Assembly: GCA_052034865.1 (NCBI GenBank)
Contig: JBPOIC010000031.1
Span: 1-52,354, forward strand
Origin: JBPOIC01 sp052034865
GTDB taxonomy: Bacteria > UBA10199 > JADFYH01
Length of the DNA stretch: 52,354 nt
Direction of reading: 5' to 3'
Shown: in pieces, positions 34,240 to 42,510 of the stretch
Numbering within the stretch: the stretch's first letter is position 1
How the letters are laid out: every line of letters starts with the position of its first letter
The notes under the pieces: generated by a model
What the model was told of the DNA's origin: nothing
The model's input: only the letters and a program-made list of their open reading frames with translations
Database searches by the model: none
Translations under genes and position numbers: made by a program

Positions 34240-34359
34240 AAAAACTCCTTCTGAACTTAAATTTAAATGAAATCGAACAGATCTTTAAAAAAGCAGGCTT
34301 TCGATTGAGGCTACCCATACTTAAGGTTAATAAAAAAACTCGCTTTTTAAAGAATCTAC

Positions 34360-35217
34360 TTACTGAGCTTCACCTTCGGGAGCAGAAGCCGCAGAGGCGC
34401 TGAAACTTTCTACCCCTGATTCTTCAAACTCTTCAGGCTTGCTCACATAAGCAACCCCTTTTCCAGCGCGGGCTTCACGGGGACCGGCTTTCTTTTCCTG
34501 GACCCGATCGGCTTCAGCGCGGGCGCGTTCTTCGCGCTTGAGCTTTCCGGTCATGACGGATTCAGCAAGCTTGGAGACGATGAGACGAACGGCACGAATG
34601 GAATCGTCATTACTAGGAATCAGATAATCAATACCTTCAGGATCGCAGTTGGTATCGGCTATCGCGATGGTGGGAATACCGAGGACCTTCGCCTCATGTA
34701 AGGCAATGCGCTCTTTCTTTGGATCGACCACGACGATGACACCGGGAATGCGGGTCATATTCTTGACCCCACCCAGCGAGCGTTCGAGCTTTTCGATCTG
34801 TCGATCAATATCGAGATTTTCTTTTTTACTTAAGGCTGCGAAAGTTCCATCTTCTTTTTTCTTTTGAAGATCATGGAGTCGATCGATGGAGGCCTTGATG
34901 GTTTTGAAATTGGTAAGAGCCCCACCCAACCAGCGTTGGCTGACATAATACATGCCACAACGTTCGGCCTCCTGAGAGATAATGTCCTGGGCCTGTCTTT
35001 TGGTTCCGACAAAGAGAACATCGTGACCTTCTCCGACTCGTTGAGCCAGGAAGTTGAATGCTTCTTCTGCTAATGGGAGGGTTTTGGATAAATCGATGAT
35101 GTGGATCCCGTTGCGTACCCCGTAAATATAGGGCTTCATTTTGGGATTCCAGCGTTTGGTCTGATGACCGAAGTGAGCTCCTGCTTCGAGCAGGTCTTTC
35201 ATATCGAGTTGATACAT
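34360..35217 (-). CDS. rpsB: Small ribosomal subunit protein S2
   Basis: 30S ribosomal protein needed for S1 assembly. The 285-residue protein has the N-terminal MKDLLEAGAHFGHQTKRWNP signature and the NKMKPYIYGVRNGIHIIDL-like region, and IPTIAIADTNCDPEGIDYLIP. The ATG at 35217 has AAAGGAG 7 bases upstream; a longer open frame upstream is unsupported. The C-terminus has an extended, alanine- and glutamate-rich tail (EEFEESGVESFSASAASAPEG) beyond the usual end, a lineage-specific extension. First gene of the rpsB-tsf-pyrH cluster. Confidence 0.95.
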   Translation of the reverse strand: MYQLDMKDLLEAGAHFGHQTKRWNPKMKPYIYGVRNGIHIIDLSKTLPLAEEAFNFLAQRVGEGHDVLFVGTKRQAQDIISQEAERCGMYYVSQRWLGGALTNFKTIKASIDRLHDLQKKKEDGTFAALSKKENLDIDRQIEKLERSLGGVKNMTRIPGVIVVVDPKKERIALHEAKVLGIPTIAIADTNCDPEGIDYLIPSNDDSIRAVRLIVSKLAESVMTGKLKREERARAEADRVQEKKAGPREARAGKGVAYVSKPEEFEESGVESFSASAASAPEGEAQ

Positions 35218-35522
35218 GTTTTCTCCTTTTGGTTTAAGCCTCCGACCCGGCTTGAGGCGATCTGCCCAGGGCAGACACCGAGCCTCGTGCGCCATTTCGA
35301 ATAAACAGCGCTCGGATCGTGCGGTTCATATTAAAAATCGGGTTGCAGCTATCATAGGCCAATCGCCGATTGCAATAAGGATTATCTTTTTTTCTGGTTT
35401 TTATCCCAAAGTCTCATTAAACCCCTAAAAAACGAGTGTTCTCGGTGATTTGCTCAATATCTTTCTGAGCCCAACCGACCAGTTTTCTCTGTAAGAATGG
35501 CTTCAATTTTTAAAGGATCATT
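35218..35522. other. Divergent control region between rpsB and the TPR gene
   Basis: 305 bases without a gene. It must carry the promoter of the rpsB cluster. A good TATGAT -10-like box (35356-35351, minus strand) lies 134 bases before the rpsB start, but no convincing -35 is at the right spacing. CAATCG/CGATTG complementarity sits just upstream of it. No S2-binding leader structure was recognised. Confidence 0.4.
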
Positions 35523-36353
35523 ATGCTGAACCCATCCAAAAATCAGTATCTTAAAAACCTGCCTTCTTCTGTGCTTTATTCTGTCTTACTACTTCTCATC
35601 TTTTTTATTTCTATTCCTGCTTTGTCTCAAACAACAAGTCCTACCCCACCCGAACCAACACAAAACGATTTTTCCTATTACAAAAAACATGGCCACACCG
35701 GCAAAGCCTGGAACGATTTAGTCAAAAAGGGCTTTGAGGCCTATGATCAGCAGGATTGTGAAAAAACCCTCGCCTTCCTTAAGCAGGCAAGCGCCGCCGG
35801 TTGTCACGATCCTATCATGATCTTCAAGCTGGCAACCTGTTCAGAGCTCACGGATAGCTATTATGTTGCCGCCCAATATTACAAACAGGCTGAGGATGCG
35901 CTCAAAACCCTTTCCAGTCCTCATCGCTACACCCGTGATTTTTATGAGGCCTACGGACGCACACTTTATCTCAACAAAAAACCTGATGAAGCCCTCCCCT
36001 ATCTCATCAAAGCGGCTGAAGTAGGATCTCCTTCCTTCTTTCTCTATTATCTGCTGGGAAGTCTTTATGCCGGAAAACAGGATAATGCGACAGCCCTTCA
36101 ATACTATAATAAGGCAATCCAGCAACCCATGGACGGAGCTCCTCCTACGCAGCTCGCTCAAGCTTACGGAGTAATTGGCAAATCCTATATCGAATTAAAA
36201 GATTGGGCGAAGGCGAAGCAATATCTCGATCTGGCCCTTAAGAATGCTCCCAATGATCCTGATCTCCAACAAGCTCGCTACAAAGTTGATGAATTTAAGC
36301 GTCAGGAAGATATTTTTAAGATGATTGAAAAGAATAAGAGTGGGGGAATTTAA
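35523..36353 (+). CDS. Exported TPR-repeat protein
   Basis: 276-residue protein with an N-terminal signal or membrane anchor (hydrophobic about 14-34, SVLYSVLLLLIFFISIPAL) and then tetratricopeptide-like helix pairs. Recognisable repeat cores include GFEAYDQQDCEKTLAFLKQA, YYVAAQYYKQAEDAL, YLNKKPDEALPYLIKA and DWAKAKQYLDLALKNAPNDPD. TPRs mediate protein contacts; no enzyme domain is visible. AAAGGA lies 6 bases before the ATG. It is transcribed alone, opposite to rpsB. The partner is unknown. Confidence 0.85.
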   Translation: MLNPSKNQYLKNLPSSVLYSVLLLLIFFISIPALSQTTSPTPPEPTQNDFSYYKKHGHTGKAWNDLVKKGFEAYDQQDCEKTLAFLKQASAAGCHDPIMIFKLATCSELTDSYYVAAQYYKQAEDALKTLSSPHRYTRDFYEAYGRTLYLNKKPDEALPYLIKAAEVGSPSFFLYYLLGSLYAGKQDNATALQYYNKAIQQPMDGAPPTQLAQAYGVIGKSYIELKDWAKAKQYLDLALKNAPNDPDLQQARYKVDEFKRQEDIFKMIEKNKSGGI

Positions 36354-36371
36354 GGGGAGAGGACAGAATCC

Positions 36372-36531
36372 AGAATTCAGAAGTCAGAATAAACCTTGAA
36401 TTCAAATTTCTGGATTGACGCTTCGCTACGCTCTTCGCAAGACGGGTTTCTCATCTTTACGTTCCGCCAAAGGCGGACTAACGGCAAACGCAGTAGAGCG
36501 AGCAATCCAGGTATAGAATTCAGAAATCAGA
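36372..36531. repeat. MITE-like repeat element flanked by direct repeats
   Basis: A 17-base segment AGAATTCAGAAGTCAGA (36372-36388) recurs with one mismatch at 36515-36531. Between them CTGGATTG (36410-36417) is the inverse complement of CAATCCAG (36503-36510), flanking CTTCGCTACGCTC-like GC-rich text. The arrangement looks like a small non-autonomous mobile or palindromic repeat in the gap between the TPR gene and rlmB. Confidence 0.55.
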
Positions 36532-36545
36532 CCCTATAATCCCAT

Positions 36546-37286
36546 TCAGGATTTTCTTTGACGGACAACCTCGTAGAGCAAAATCCCTGTCGCAACCGAA
36601 ACATTGAGAGACGAAATCTTTGCATCCCGCATTGGAATCGAAATCAGAAAATCACACTTTTTTCGGATGAGCTCCCGAAGCCCAAAGCCCTCGCTACCCA
36701 TCACCACTGCAACCTTTCCTTTTAAATCCTGCTGAAAGTAAAAAGGATGTCCCCCTGCTTCGGCTCCGTAAGTCCAAAACCCAGTTTCTTTCACTTCTTC
36801 CATCGCACGGGCCAGATTCTTAACAATCGCCACCGGCAAATGCTCCGCTGCACCCGCACTGGTTTTCAAAACAGCAGGACTGACCAGGGCAGAGCCGCGC
36901 TCTGGCAAGACGACTCCTTCTACTCCCGCGGAGTATGCCGTTCGCAAAATCGCTCCCAGATTTTGTGGATCTTGAACCTGGTCAAGAAGAAGTAAAAGCG
37001 AGGAAGATGTCGAGCGAGATTTTTCAAGCAGACTTTCAAACTCGGTGTAAACAAAAGGACTTGCTTTGAGGACGACCCCCTGATGCTGGGGCGAATCGCA
37101 GGCCTGCGAAAGCAGGTGTTTGTCTTTTTCAAGAACGGGCAGACGAAAGGTTTGAGCCAGATGAAGAATCTGGCGCAGCTCAGGGCTGGCATGGGTGCGA
37201 TGAACCCAAAGCTCGAAGAATTCTCGACGGCGGGTTTGAAGGGCCTGAAGGATCGGCTGAATGCCGTAAAGATATTCTACGGCCAT
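36546..37286 (-). CDS. rlmB: 23S rRNA 2'-O-methyltransferase, RlmB/SpoU family
   Basis: Knotted (SPOUT) methyltransferase that adds a 2'-O-methyl group to a 23S rRNA guanosine. The 246-residue protein has an N-terminal ribosomal-L30-like substrate domain (YLYGIQPILQAL) and the SPOUT motifs LLLDQVQDPQNLGAILRTA, VMGSEGFGL and the C-terminal LNVSVATGILLYE. The exact target (RlmB versus TrmH relatives) is not provable by eye, though this domain plan fits RlmB. Its ATG overlaps the pyrF stop by one base (TAATG). Last gene of the proS-pyrF-rlmB run. Confidence 0.88.
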   Translation of the reverse strand: MAVEYLYGIQPILQALQTRRREFFELWVHRTHASPELRQILHLAQTFRLPVLEKDKHLLSQACDSPQHQGVVLKASPFVYTEFESLLEKSRSTSSSLLLLLDQVQDPQNLGAILRTAYSAGVEGVVLPERGSALVSPAVLKTSAGAAEHLPVAIVKNLARAMEEVKETGFWTYGAEAGGHPFYFQQDLKGKVAVVMGSEGFGLRELIRKKCDFLISIPMRDAKISSLNVSVATGILLYEVVRQRKS

Positions 37287-37990
37287 TAGCGCGCACTCCC
37301 CTTTAAAATTTCGCGCACTATTTTTTGAGGATCTCGGGCTTTCAGAATCGGACGACCAATTACCAGAAAATTCGATCCTTCTTTAATCGCCTGCTCCGGC
37401 GTGGCCGTGCGTTTTTGATCGCCCATCGCAGCGTCTCCCCATCGAATTCCCGGTGTAAGGATTTTCATTTGAGGGCCAACAAGTTTTCGGATGGAGGTAA
37501 TTTCCTGAGGCGAGCAAATGATCCCATCGGCCCCACATTCTTTCGCAAGCCTTGCAAAACTTAAAACCTGATCGGGAATGGAAAGCGACGATCCCAAAAA
37601 AGACAGATCATCCATCGAGGTAAGCACGGTGACGACGAAAATTTTTGGAGCCTTCTTTTTAAAAGCCCGCCCCGATTTTTTAGCCGATTGAACCGCCGCC
37701 CGAATCATCTCCGGCCCGCCCATGGCATGAATACTTAAGATATCCACTCCCAGCGCAGTAGCCGACTCGACTGACTGGGCAACCGTATTGGGAATATCGT
37801 GGAATTTAAGATCGAGAAAGATTTTGAATTGATTTTCTTTCAGCCAGGAAATGACCTTGGGCCCTTCGCGGGTGAAAAGCCTTAAACCGACCTTGCAAAA
37901 TGAAAGGGTATTTTTTAGCGGACGAAGAAATTTTTTAACCTGTGAAAGGTCTTCTAAATCGAGCGCAAGAATGAGGGAGTCTTTTTTCAT
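37286..37990 (-). CDS. pyrF: Orotidine 5'-phosphate decarboxylase
   Basis: Last step of UMP synthesis. The 234-residue TIM-barrel protein has the catalytic block FLDLKFHDIPNTV, where D60, K62 and D65 form the charge network, plus TPGIRWGD and the C-terminal VIGRPI phosphate loop. It is the type I bacterial form. It overlaps rlmB by one base and lies 95 bases after proS; the ATG has only a weak Shine-Dalgarno. Confidence 0.95.
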   Translation of the reverse strand: MKKDSLILALDLEDLSQVKKFLRPLKNTLSFCKVGLRLFTREGPKVISWLKENQFKIFLDLKFHDIPNTVAQSVESATALGVDILSIHAMGGPEMIRAAVQSAKKSGRAFKKKAPKIFVVTVLTSMDDLSFLGSSLSIPDQVLSFARLAKECGADGIICSPQEITSIRKLVGPQMKILTPGIRWGDAAMGDQKRTATPEQAIKEGSNFLVIGRPILKARDPQKIVREILKGSAR

Positions 37991-38085
37991 TTTAAGAGCA
38001 CTTCTATTTTATACGAACAATTTCAAACCAGCGGAATGATTTCTAATGGGTTCGGTAAAATAACAGAGGCTATCTGATGGGAGCC

Positions 38086-39348
38086 TTAAAGCTTTTCGTC
38101 CTGATGAATCCTTCGCGCTTCCTCTCCCGCCAAGGCCACATCTACTTTCCACATCTTTCCGGATTTTCGCTCTTTGAACTCGACCTTACCTTCGGCAAGG
38201 CCACGACCACCAATAATGATGCGATAAGGAATTCCCAAAAGATCGGCATCCTTGAATTTCACACCTGCACTTTCGGAACGATCGTCCATCAACACTTCAA
38301 ATCCCTGGGAGTACAAATTTTGATAAAGTTTTTCGGCAACTTCCATGCTGGGTGCATCCGACACATTGAGAGGGATAATCTGGAAATGAAAAGGAGCGAT
38401 GGCATAGGGCCAGACAATCCCGCCTGCATCATGATTTTGTTCAATCGCCGCTGCAGCACTTCGGCCTACGCCAATCCCGTAACATCCCATCACCATCAAC
38501 CTTTCCTGACCGGAGGCATCACGGTAGCGGGCCTGAAAAGCCTCGGAATACTTCGTCCCCAAATAGAAAACCTGCCCAACTTCGATACCTCGCGTGCTTG
38601 TGACAGCCACTGCACATTTTGGACATTTTTTATCTTCACTCACCTTCTCGACGCTCGCCGCATACTCACATTGAGGACAGTAAAAAATTTCATCTTCACC
38701 GGAATCTGCGAGCACGTGAAACTCATGCGACAAGGTTCCACCAATCTCTCCCGTTCCTGCCTCGACAGGACGGAAACTCACCCCAAAACGTGAAAAGATT
38801 TTTTGGTAAGCTGCGTACATGCGCCAATAGGTCTGGATGGATGCCTCTTCATTCAGATCAAAACTGTAACAATCCTTCATGATAAACTCGCGTCCACGCA
38901 TGAGACCAAAGCGCGGACGAATTTCATCACGAAACTTGGTTTGGATTTGAAAGAGTGAAAGAGGAAGTTGTCGGTAGGACTGAACTTCATTGCGGATCAG
39001 ATCGGTAATCGCTTCTTCATGAGTGGGACCAAAGCAAAATTCACGTTCATGACGGTCTTTGAATCTTAACAGCTCTTTGCCGTAGACCTCCCAGCGTTTA
39101 GATTCGACCCAGAGTTCTTTGGGCATGACGATCGGCAGTAAAAGTTCTTGAGCCCCGGCTCGATTCATTTCTTGCCGGATAATATTTTCGATTTTTTGAA
39201 TCACCCGCAAACCCAAGGGGAGATAGGTATAGACGCCTGCGGCCAGTTTACGGATCATTCCGGCACGCAGCATGAGTTGGTGACTGATGACTTCCGCGTC
39301 GGCCGGGGCCTCACGTAAGGTTGGAATAAGAAGATGTGAGAATCGCAT
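38086..39348 (-). CDS. proS: Prolyl-tRNA synthetase lacking the INS editing domain
   Basis: Charges tRNA-Pro with proline. Class II motifs are clear: the FGPTHEEAITDLIR motif, RDEIRPRFGLMRGREF motif 2 and GCYGIGVGR motif 3. The protein is 420 residues, about 150 shorter than E. coli ProRS; the roughly 180-residue INS domain that hydrolyses Ala-tRNA-Pro is absent between motifs 2 and 3. In its place is a short zinc-ribbon-like CPQC-x17-CPKC piece directly joined to RGIEVGQVFYLGTKYS. Editing, if any, must come from a separate protein. The gene has a near-leaderless promoter and no Shine-Dalgarno. Confidence 0.93.
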   Translation of the reverse strand: MRFSHLLIPTLREAPADAEVISHQLMLRAGMIRKLAAGVYTYLPLGLRVIQKIENIIRQEMNRAGAQELLLPIVMPKELWVESKRWEVYGKELLRFKDRHEREFCFGPTHEEAITDLIRNEVQSYRQLPLSLFQIQTKFRDEIRPRFGLMRGREFIMKDCYSFDLNEEASIQTYWRMYAAYQKIFSRFGVSFRPVEAGTGEIGGTLSHEFHVLADSGEDEIFYCPQCEYAASVEKVSEDKKCPKCAVAVTSTRGIEVGQVFYLGTKYSEAFQARYRDASGQERLMVMGCYGIGVGRSAAAAIEQNHDAGGIVWPYAIAPFHFQIIPLNVSDAPSMEVAEKLYQNLYSQGFEVLMDDRSESAGVKFKDADLLGIPYRIIIGGRGLAEGKVEFKERKSGKMWKVDVALAGEEARRIHQDEKL

Positions 39349-39356
39349 AGGCGATT

Positions 39357-39385
39357 CTTATGAAGGCGGATTTTATAGAAGTCAA
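39357..39385 (-). promoter_or_regulatory. Promoter of proS with near-zero leader
   Basis: TTGACT (39385-39380) and CATAAG (39362-39357) are separated by exactly 17 bases. The -10 box ends 8 bases before the proS ATG at 39348, so the transcript should start at or within 2 bases of the codon. Confidence 0.65.
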
Positions 39386-39426
39386 TTCCTGGGGAGGTTT
39401 TGCAAAAAGGAAATTTGTAAATTGAG

Positions 39427-39442
39427 AAGTCTAAGCAGACTT
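39427..39442. repeat. 6-bp hairpin at the end of the 74-residue gene
   Basis: AAGTCT pairs with AGACTT over a 4-base loop and overlaps the last codons and stop of the short gene at 39441. On the minus strand an AT-rich tail but no T-run follows. It may act as a weak terminator ahead of proS. Confidence 0.3.
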
Positions 39443-39665
39443 ACGAAGCCATTTTGCGCCTTAAATATTCACGCGGATCTGTAAAGACAGCTCCCATTCC
39501 CATCGAACGAACTGGCGTTGGGGTTTCATTCATTGAAGAATCTGCTTCGATCTCAGGCATCAAAGTATTTCTTAAAACAACCTCGCTCCCGTCGTTTCTT
39601 TTGGCCACAAAAGAAATTCCATCTTTAGGTTCTAGCGGAGCAATATTTTTGCGGGATTCAAACAC
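39441..39665 (-). CDS. Small hypothetical protein
   Basis: 74-residue soluble protein, no family recognised. It is polar and mildly charged (SRKNIAPLEPKDGISFVAKRN; PVRSMGMGAVFTDPREYLRRKM). The start is a GTG; strong GGGGAGGAAG sits 4-10 bases upstream, which is the main evidence that the frame is translated. It lies upstream of the proS promoter, on the same strand. It has no signal peptide or membrane segment. Confidence 0.5.
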   Translation of the reverse strand: MFESRKNIAPLEPKDGISFVAKRNDGSEVVLRNTLMPEIEADSSMNETPTPVRSMGMGAVFTDPREYLRRKMAS

Positions 39666-39828
39666 GGCCTTCCTCCCCAGGAACAGATTCTAAAAACTTC
39701 ACCCAAAAACATTATTTGCATTATTAGTGCCAAAAAAAATGGCATGGCTAAAAATAATAAAGAATACTTTTCAATGAGTTATGAGATTTTAATTTTTGAC
39801 ATTTTAAAATGAGAGGGATTTTTGGTGA

Positions 39829-39861
39829 CAAAAAACCCCACCTTCTTTGAAAAGTGGGGTT
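39829..39861 (-). terminator. Rho-independent terminator of the metalloprotease gene
   Basis: On the minus strand AACCCCAC pairs with GTGGGGTT across a 12-base loop, followed by TTTTGTC. It lies about 220 bases past the stop, so the mRNA has a long 3' tail that includes the inverted repeat at 39928-39994. Confidence 0.75.
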
Positions 39862-39927
39862 AACAGAAGACAAATTCTGAAGATTGATACTTACGATATT
39901 TTTGTCATTTGGAATGAGTTCCCATTG

Positions 39928-39994
39928 GGGGCAACCGCCTCAGGCAGACTTAGCCTAGCCGAACCATGGACCTGTTCCCAAAAGGCGGAGCCCC
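39928..39994. repeat. Long imperfect GC-rich inverted repeat
   Basis: GGGGC with following ACCGCC pairs with GGCGG and GCCCC at the other end, with a bulge, around a 45-base centre. It sits between the protease stop and its terminator, so it will be in the mRNA 3' end. It may be a REP-type element or an RNA-stability hairpin. The sequence differs from the TGTAGGGGC family seen elsewhere in the window. Confidence 0.45.
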
Positions 39995-40081
39995 AAAGTA
40001 TTTATAAAAATTCTAACGTTGTAGGTCAACCACTGAGGGATTGCCACATTCCATTCGACTTCAAAAATCGCTCAAGTTGAA

Positions 40082-41683
40082 TTATGAATTCACCTGGCTT
40101 TTGAATACGCGGACCATCATCAAAGTAGAAAACACCACAGCCAACAAAAGACTTCCAGCCTTTGGGGAAACATTCTCACCCCCCAGGGAGCAGCCGCTCG
40201 CACCTACTCCGGACAGCCCGTCATTTCCCGCGCCTCCCACAATCTGGGATAAATCACTCACTTCTGAACAGTTACTAATTCCTGAACAACCGGTGTTGGA
40301 ATCGACAAAGATTTCTCCTCCTGAAGAACAGGTGACAACCCCAGAGGTCTGGGCCAAGCCAGGATTTGGAGTGGAGCTGGGAGGATTGCAGGGATTGATA
40401 GAGGAGCCTTCATCGAAATAGGAAAAAATGGGATTCACTTCGATACTATAGTTCCTGCCCACTTTTAATCCTTCGATCGTGTAATTACCGCAATTACCTT
40501 CACACCCACTGCTTGAAGCGGAGGTGGAGTAATGATTGGACGATTCAGATCCAGTAATAAAGGATAAGGCCTCTCCGGTGGGATCATTTACATCGCGGAC
40601 AACAACTTCGGCGCAGGCAAGGCCATTGCCGTTCTTAAGAATTTGACCGTGGATGGTACAGGTGGAGGTTGAAAAATTTGCCTTCGGATAAAGCCTTGCC
40701 AACCCCACCATGTCATCACGGGCCAGCGTTGCCTGCGCTTCGCCATAAAGAAGGGGAAACATCGTGGGGGCATCTTCTTCATCGGCTCCAGAAAGGATGG
40801 AAGCCGTATAGGCGTTGTTTCCGGTCTGAGCCATATTCACCACACAAGGGTTGCTGGCTGCATTCGAATTGTCCGCATCATCGGTGATACACACATTGGT
40901 CTGGGTGTGATCCAGGCCCAGGGCGTGCCCCAACTCATGGACCATCACCGCCTTTAACTCCGCCGAGGTCAGAGAAATTCCCTGACAAACGCTCGTATCT
41001 ACTGAGCCCTGCAAACAGGATCCGTTGATTATGGCCTCCATTCGGAGGATATGATCGTATCCATTGATGATAATTGGACCCGCAGCTCCCAAAAGGGTGG
41101 CCCGATTTCCTTCTCCGAATTCAGCTGAAACGATATCTCCATTGGCATCAAAGATGATCGGATTTTTACAAGTGCCTGCGCAACTTCCTGTACAGGCACA
41201 AATGCGAGAATCATCTTCACCGCTGATAGGATCAAGTCTCGAATCGATATAAGTATTGTAATTACAGACATTCACATCGACCCCGAGGGAAGAGCCTTTT
41301 GAAAAACTCACGTTCGCGGGTGGATCATTTAAAGAATTTGCCCAAACAGCCCAGGCATTAGTGATGATTTGAATTCCTTCGAGGTTGGAAGCCCCATTTA
41401 AGGTCGTATTGCTGACATAGGAATTACAAAAACTTGTGTGCTCGGTTTGATTGAATGAAGTTGGAGTACTATCAAAATCGTGGGCAGAAACATTATCGAC
41501 CAAAGGTCCTGAGTCTGGGTTCCAGGTGAGAGGCGTCGTCGAAGTCAAATTCTGATGGATGAATGGAGTTCCGTTTGAATCGACATAGATAGCGCCGTAG
41601 CCCCAGCTTTTTTGGGGAGCAAGAAAAGCCAAACAAATGAAAGGAATGAAGAAGGTAAAGATTTTCTTAAGAATCGAGGACAT
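40082..41683 (-). CDS. Secreted matrixin-like zinc metalloprotease with a C-terminal sorting-like tail
   Basis: 533-residue exported protein. A Sec signal peptide (about 1-29, cleavage near SWG) leads into a cysteine-rich region and then the metzincin zinc motif HELGHALGLDH at residues 249-259. A Met-turn-like APTMFP follows, and TLARDDMVGLARLYP matches bacterial matrixins (M10). About residues 345-430 form a carboxypeptidase-regulatory-like beta domain (GQILKNGNGLACAEVVVRD ... YTIEGLKVGRNYSI). The C-terminus is a GCSLGG motif, a hydrophobic segment (about residues 508-525) and a basic KSQVNS tail, resembling MYXO-CTERM-type anchoring signals. Substrate unknown. Confidence 0.85.
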   Translation of the reverse strand: MSSILKKIFTFFIPFICLAFLAPQKSWGYGAIYVDSNGTPFIHQNLTSTTPLTWNPDSGPLVDNVSAHDFDSTPTSFNQTEHTSFCNSYVSNTTLNGASNLEGIQIITNAWAVWANSLNDPPANVSFSKGSSLGVDVNVCNYNTYIDSRLDPISGEDDSRICACTGSCAGTCKNPIIFDANGDIVSAEFGEGNRATLLGAAGPIIINGYDHILRMEAIINGSCLQGSVDTSVCQGISLTSAELKAVMVHELGHALGLDHTQTNVCITDDADNSNAASNPCVVNMAQTGNNAYTASILSGADEEDAPTMFPLLYGEAQATLARDDMVGLARLYPKANFSTSTCTIHGQILKNGNGLACAEVVVRDVNDPTGEALSFITGSESSNHYSTSASSSGCEGNCGNYTIEGLKVGRNYSIEVNPIFSYFDEGSSINPCNPPSSTPNPGLAQTSGVVTCSSGGEIFVDSNTGCSGISNCSEVSDLSQIVGGAGNDGLSGVGASGCSLGGENVSPKAGSLLLAVVFSTLMMVRVFKSQVNS

Positions 41684-41743
41684 GAAACCTCCGGTGGATA
41701 AATTGAAAATCGAGTGAATTGGATTCGGTATAATGCGATCGAT

Positions 41744-42331
41744 TTAGTGATCGGTTTCATCCAGCAACTGCTTGAAATCTTCATAGATAATACCCGTCTG
41801 GGTGCTGGTGGAGGACTCATACTTTAGAAGTTTATACATCCGAGAGGTTTCGTTGAGAGGAGTTGAATTTAAAAGGTTCGAGTTGTTGTGTGCATTAAGA
41901 AGATATTCCTGACCGTTCACTTTTTGAACCCGATAAAGCCCCTGTTCTCCCCCGATCAGAAAATGCTCTCCGCGGATATTGGTCGTGACAAAAAGCACGA
42001 CGGTTTCGTTTCGGGCGAAGGTGGGAGGCTGCATCCGCATCCCATAGCGCAGGTTGATCACCTTGCGTTGGGTGTCATCCGGAAAATGGAGTGTAAAAGA
42101 TTGAGATGAGGGGGAAGTACCGCGCAAGACCTCCTGGACTTTAAAGCTGACTTCCAGGCCCCCTTCTTTATTTTCGATCTTATCGACTACCCCTTTGAAA
42201 GCAACAGACCCTGCAGTGCGAGCGGCTTTGGATAAAGAGGCTGCATCGAGATTGCGATAAGTTAACGCCTGAAGAGAGAAGGGAAATGAAAAACCGAAAA
42301 GAAAAGCCAGAAGGAGAAAGTTTTTTTTCAT
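41744..42331 (-). CDS. Exported protein paired with the metalloprotease
   Basis: 195-residue protein with a signal peptide (FLLLAFLFGFSFPFSLQA, cleaved near residue 22) and no cysteine at all. The middle (SVAFKGVVDKIENKEGGLEVSFKVQEVLRG ... FARNETVVLFVTT) is all beta-strand and recalls the OB-like fold of NTR/TIMP-type domains. That comparison is speculative because NTR proteins normally have conserved cysteines. It starts upstream and is followed 60 bases later by the protease gene on the same strand, so the pair is probably co-expressed; it may be an inhibitor, chaperone or substrate. Confidence 0.7.
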   Translation of the reverse strand: MKKNFLLLAFLFGFSFPFSLQALTYRNLDAASLSKAARTAGSVAFKGVVDKIENKEGGLEVSFKVQEVLRGTSPSSQSFTLHFPDDTQRKVINLRYGMRMQPPTFARNETVVLFVTTNIRGEHFLIGGEQGLYRVQKVNGQEYLLNAHNNSNLLNSTPLNETSRMYKLLKYESSTSTQTGIIYEDFKQLLDETDH

Positions 42332-42510
42332 GCCAATGAAACTCCTATGCTGAAAGGTGGGTAATCGCTAAAATTATTTGATTTCGATCACTTTGCTGAA
42401 CTCAGCTATAGAACAAATGGTTTTGGCAGGCCAAGGTATTTTCATTCTTGCACCCCCATTTTTTTTATGAGAAATCTGAAATCTCACACTTTTTTATCTG
42501 AGGCACCCCC

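Larger units (their letters stand above)
39666..40081. other. 416-base gene-free gap before the metalloprotease gene
   Basis: The gap holds a clear terminator (39829-39861) for the protease gene and a long GC-rich inverted repeat (39928-39994). The part from 39690 to 39828 is very AT-rich and probably contains the promoter of the small gene at 39441, but no box stands out. No convincing coding region. Confidence 0.5.

Noticed and set aside
39847..40080. 77-residue plus-strand frame past the metalloprotease
   Set aside because: It runs through the terminator and the inverted repeat and has no family match.
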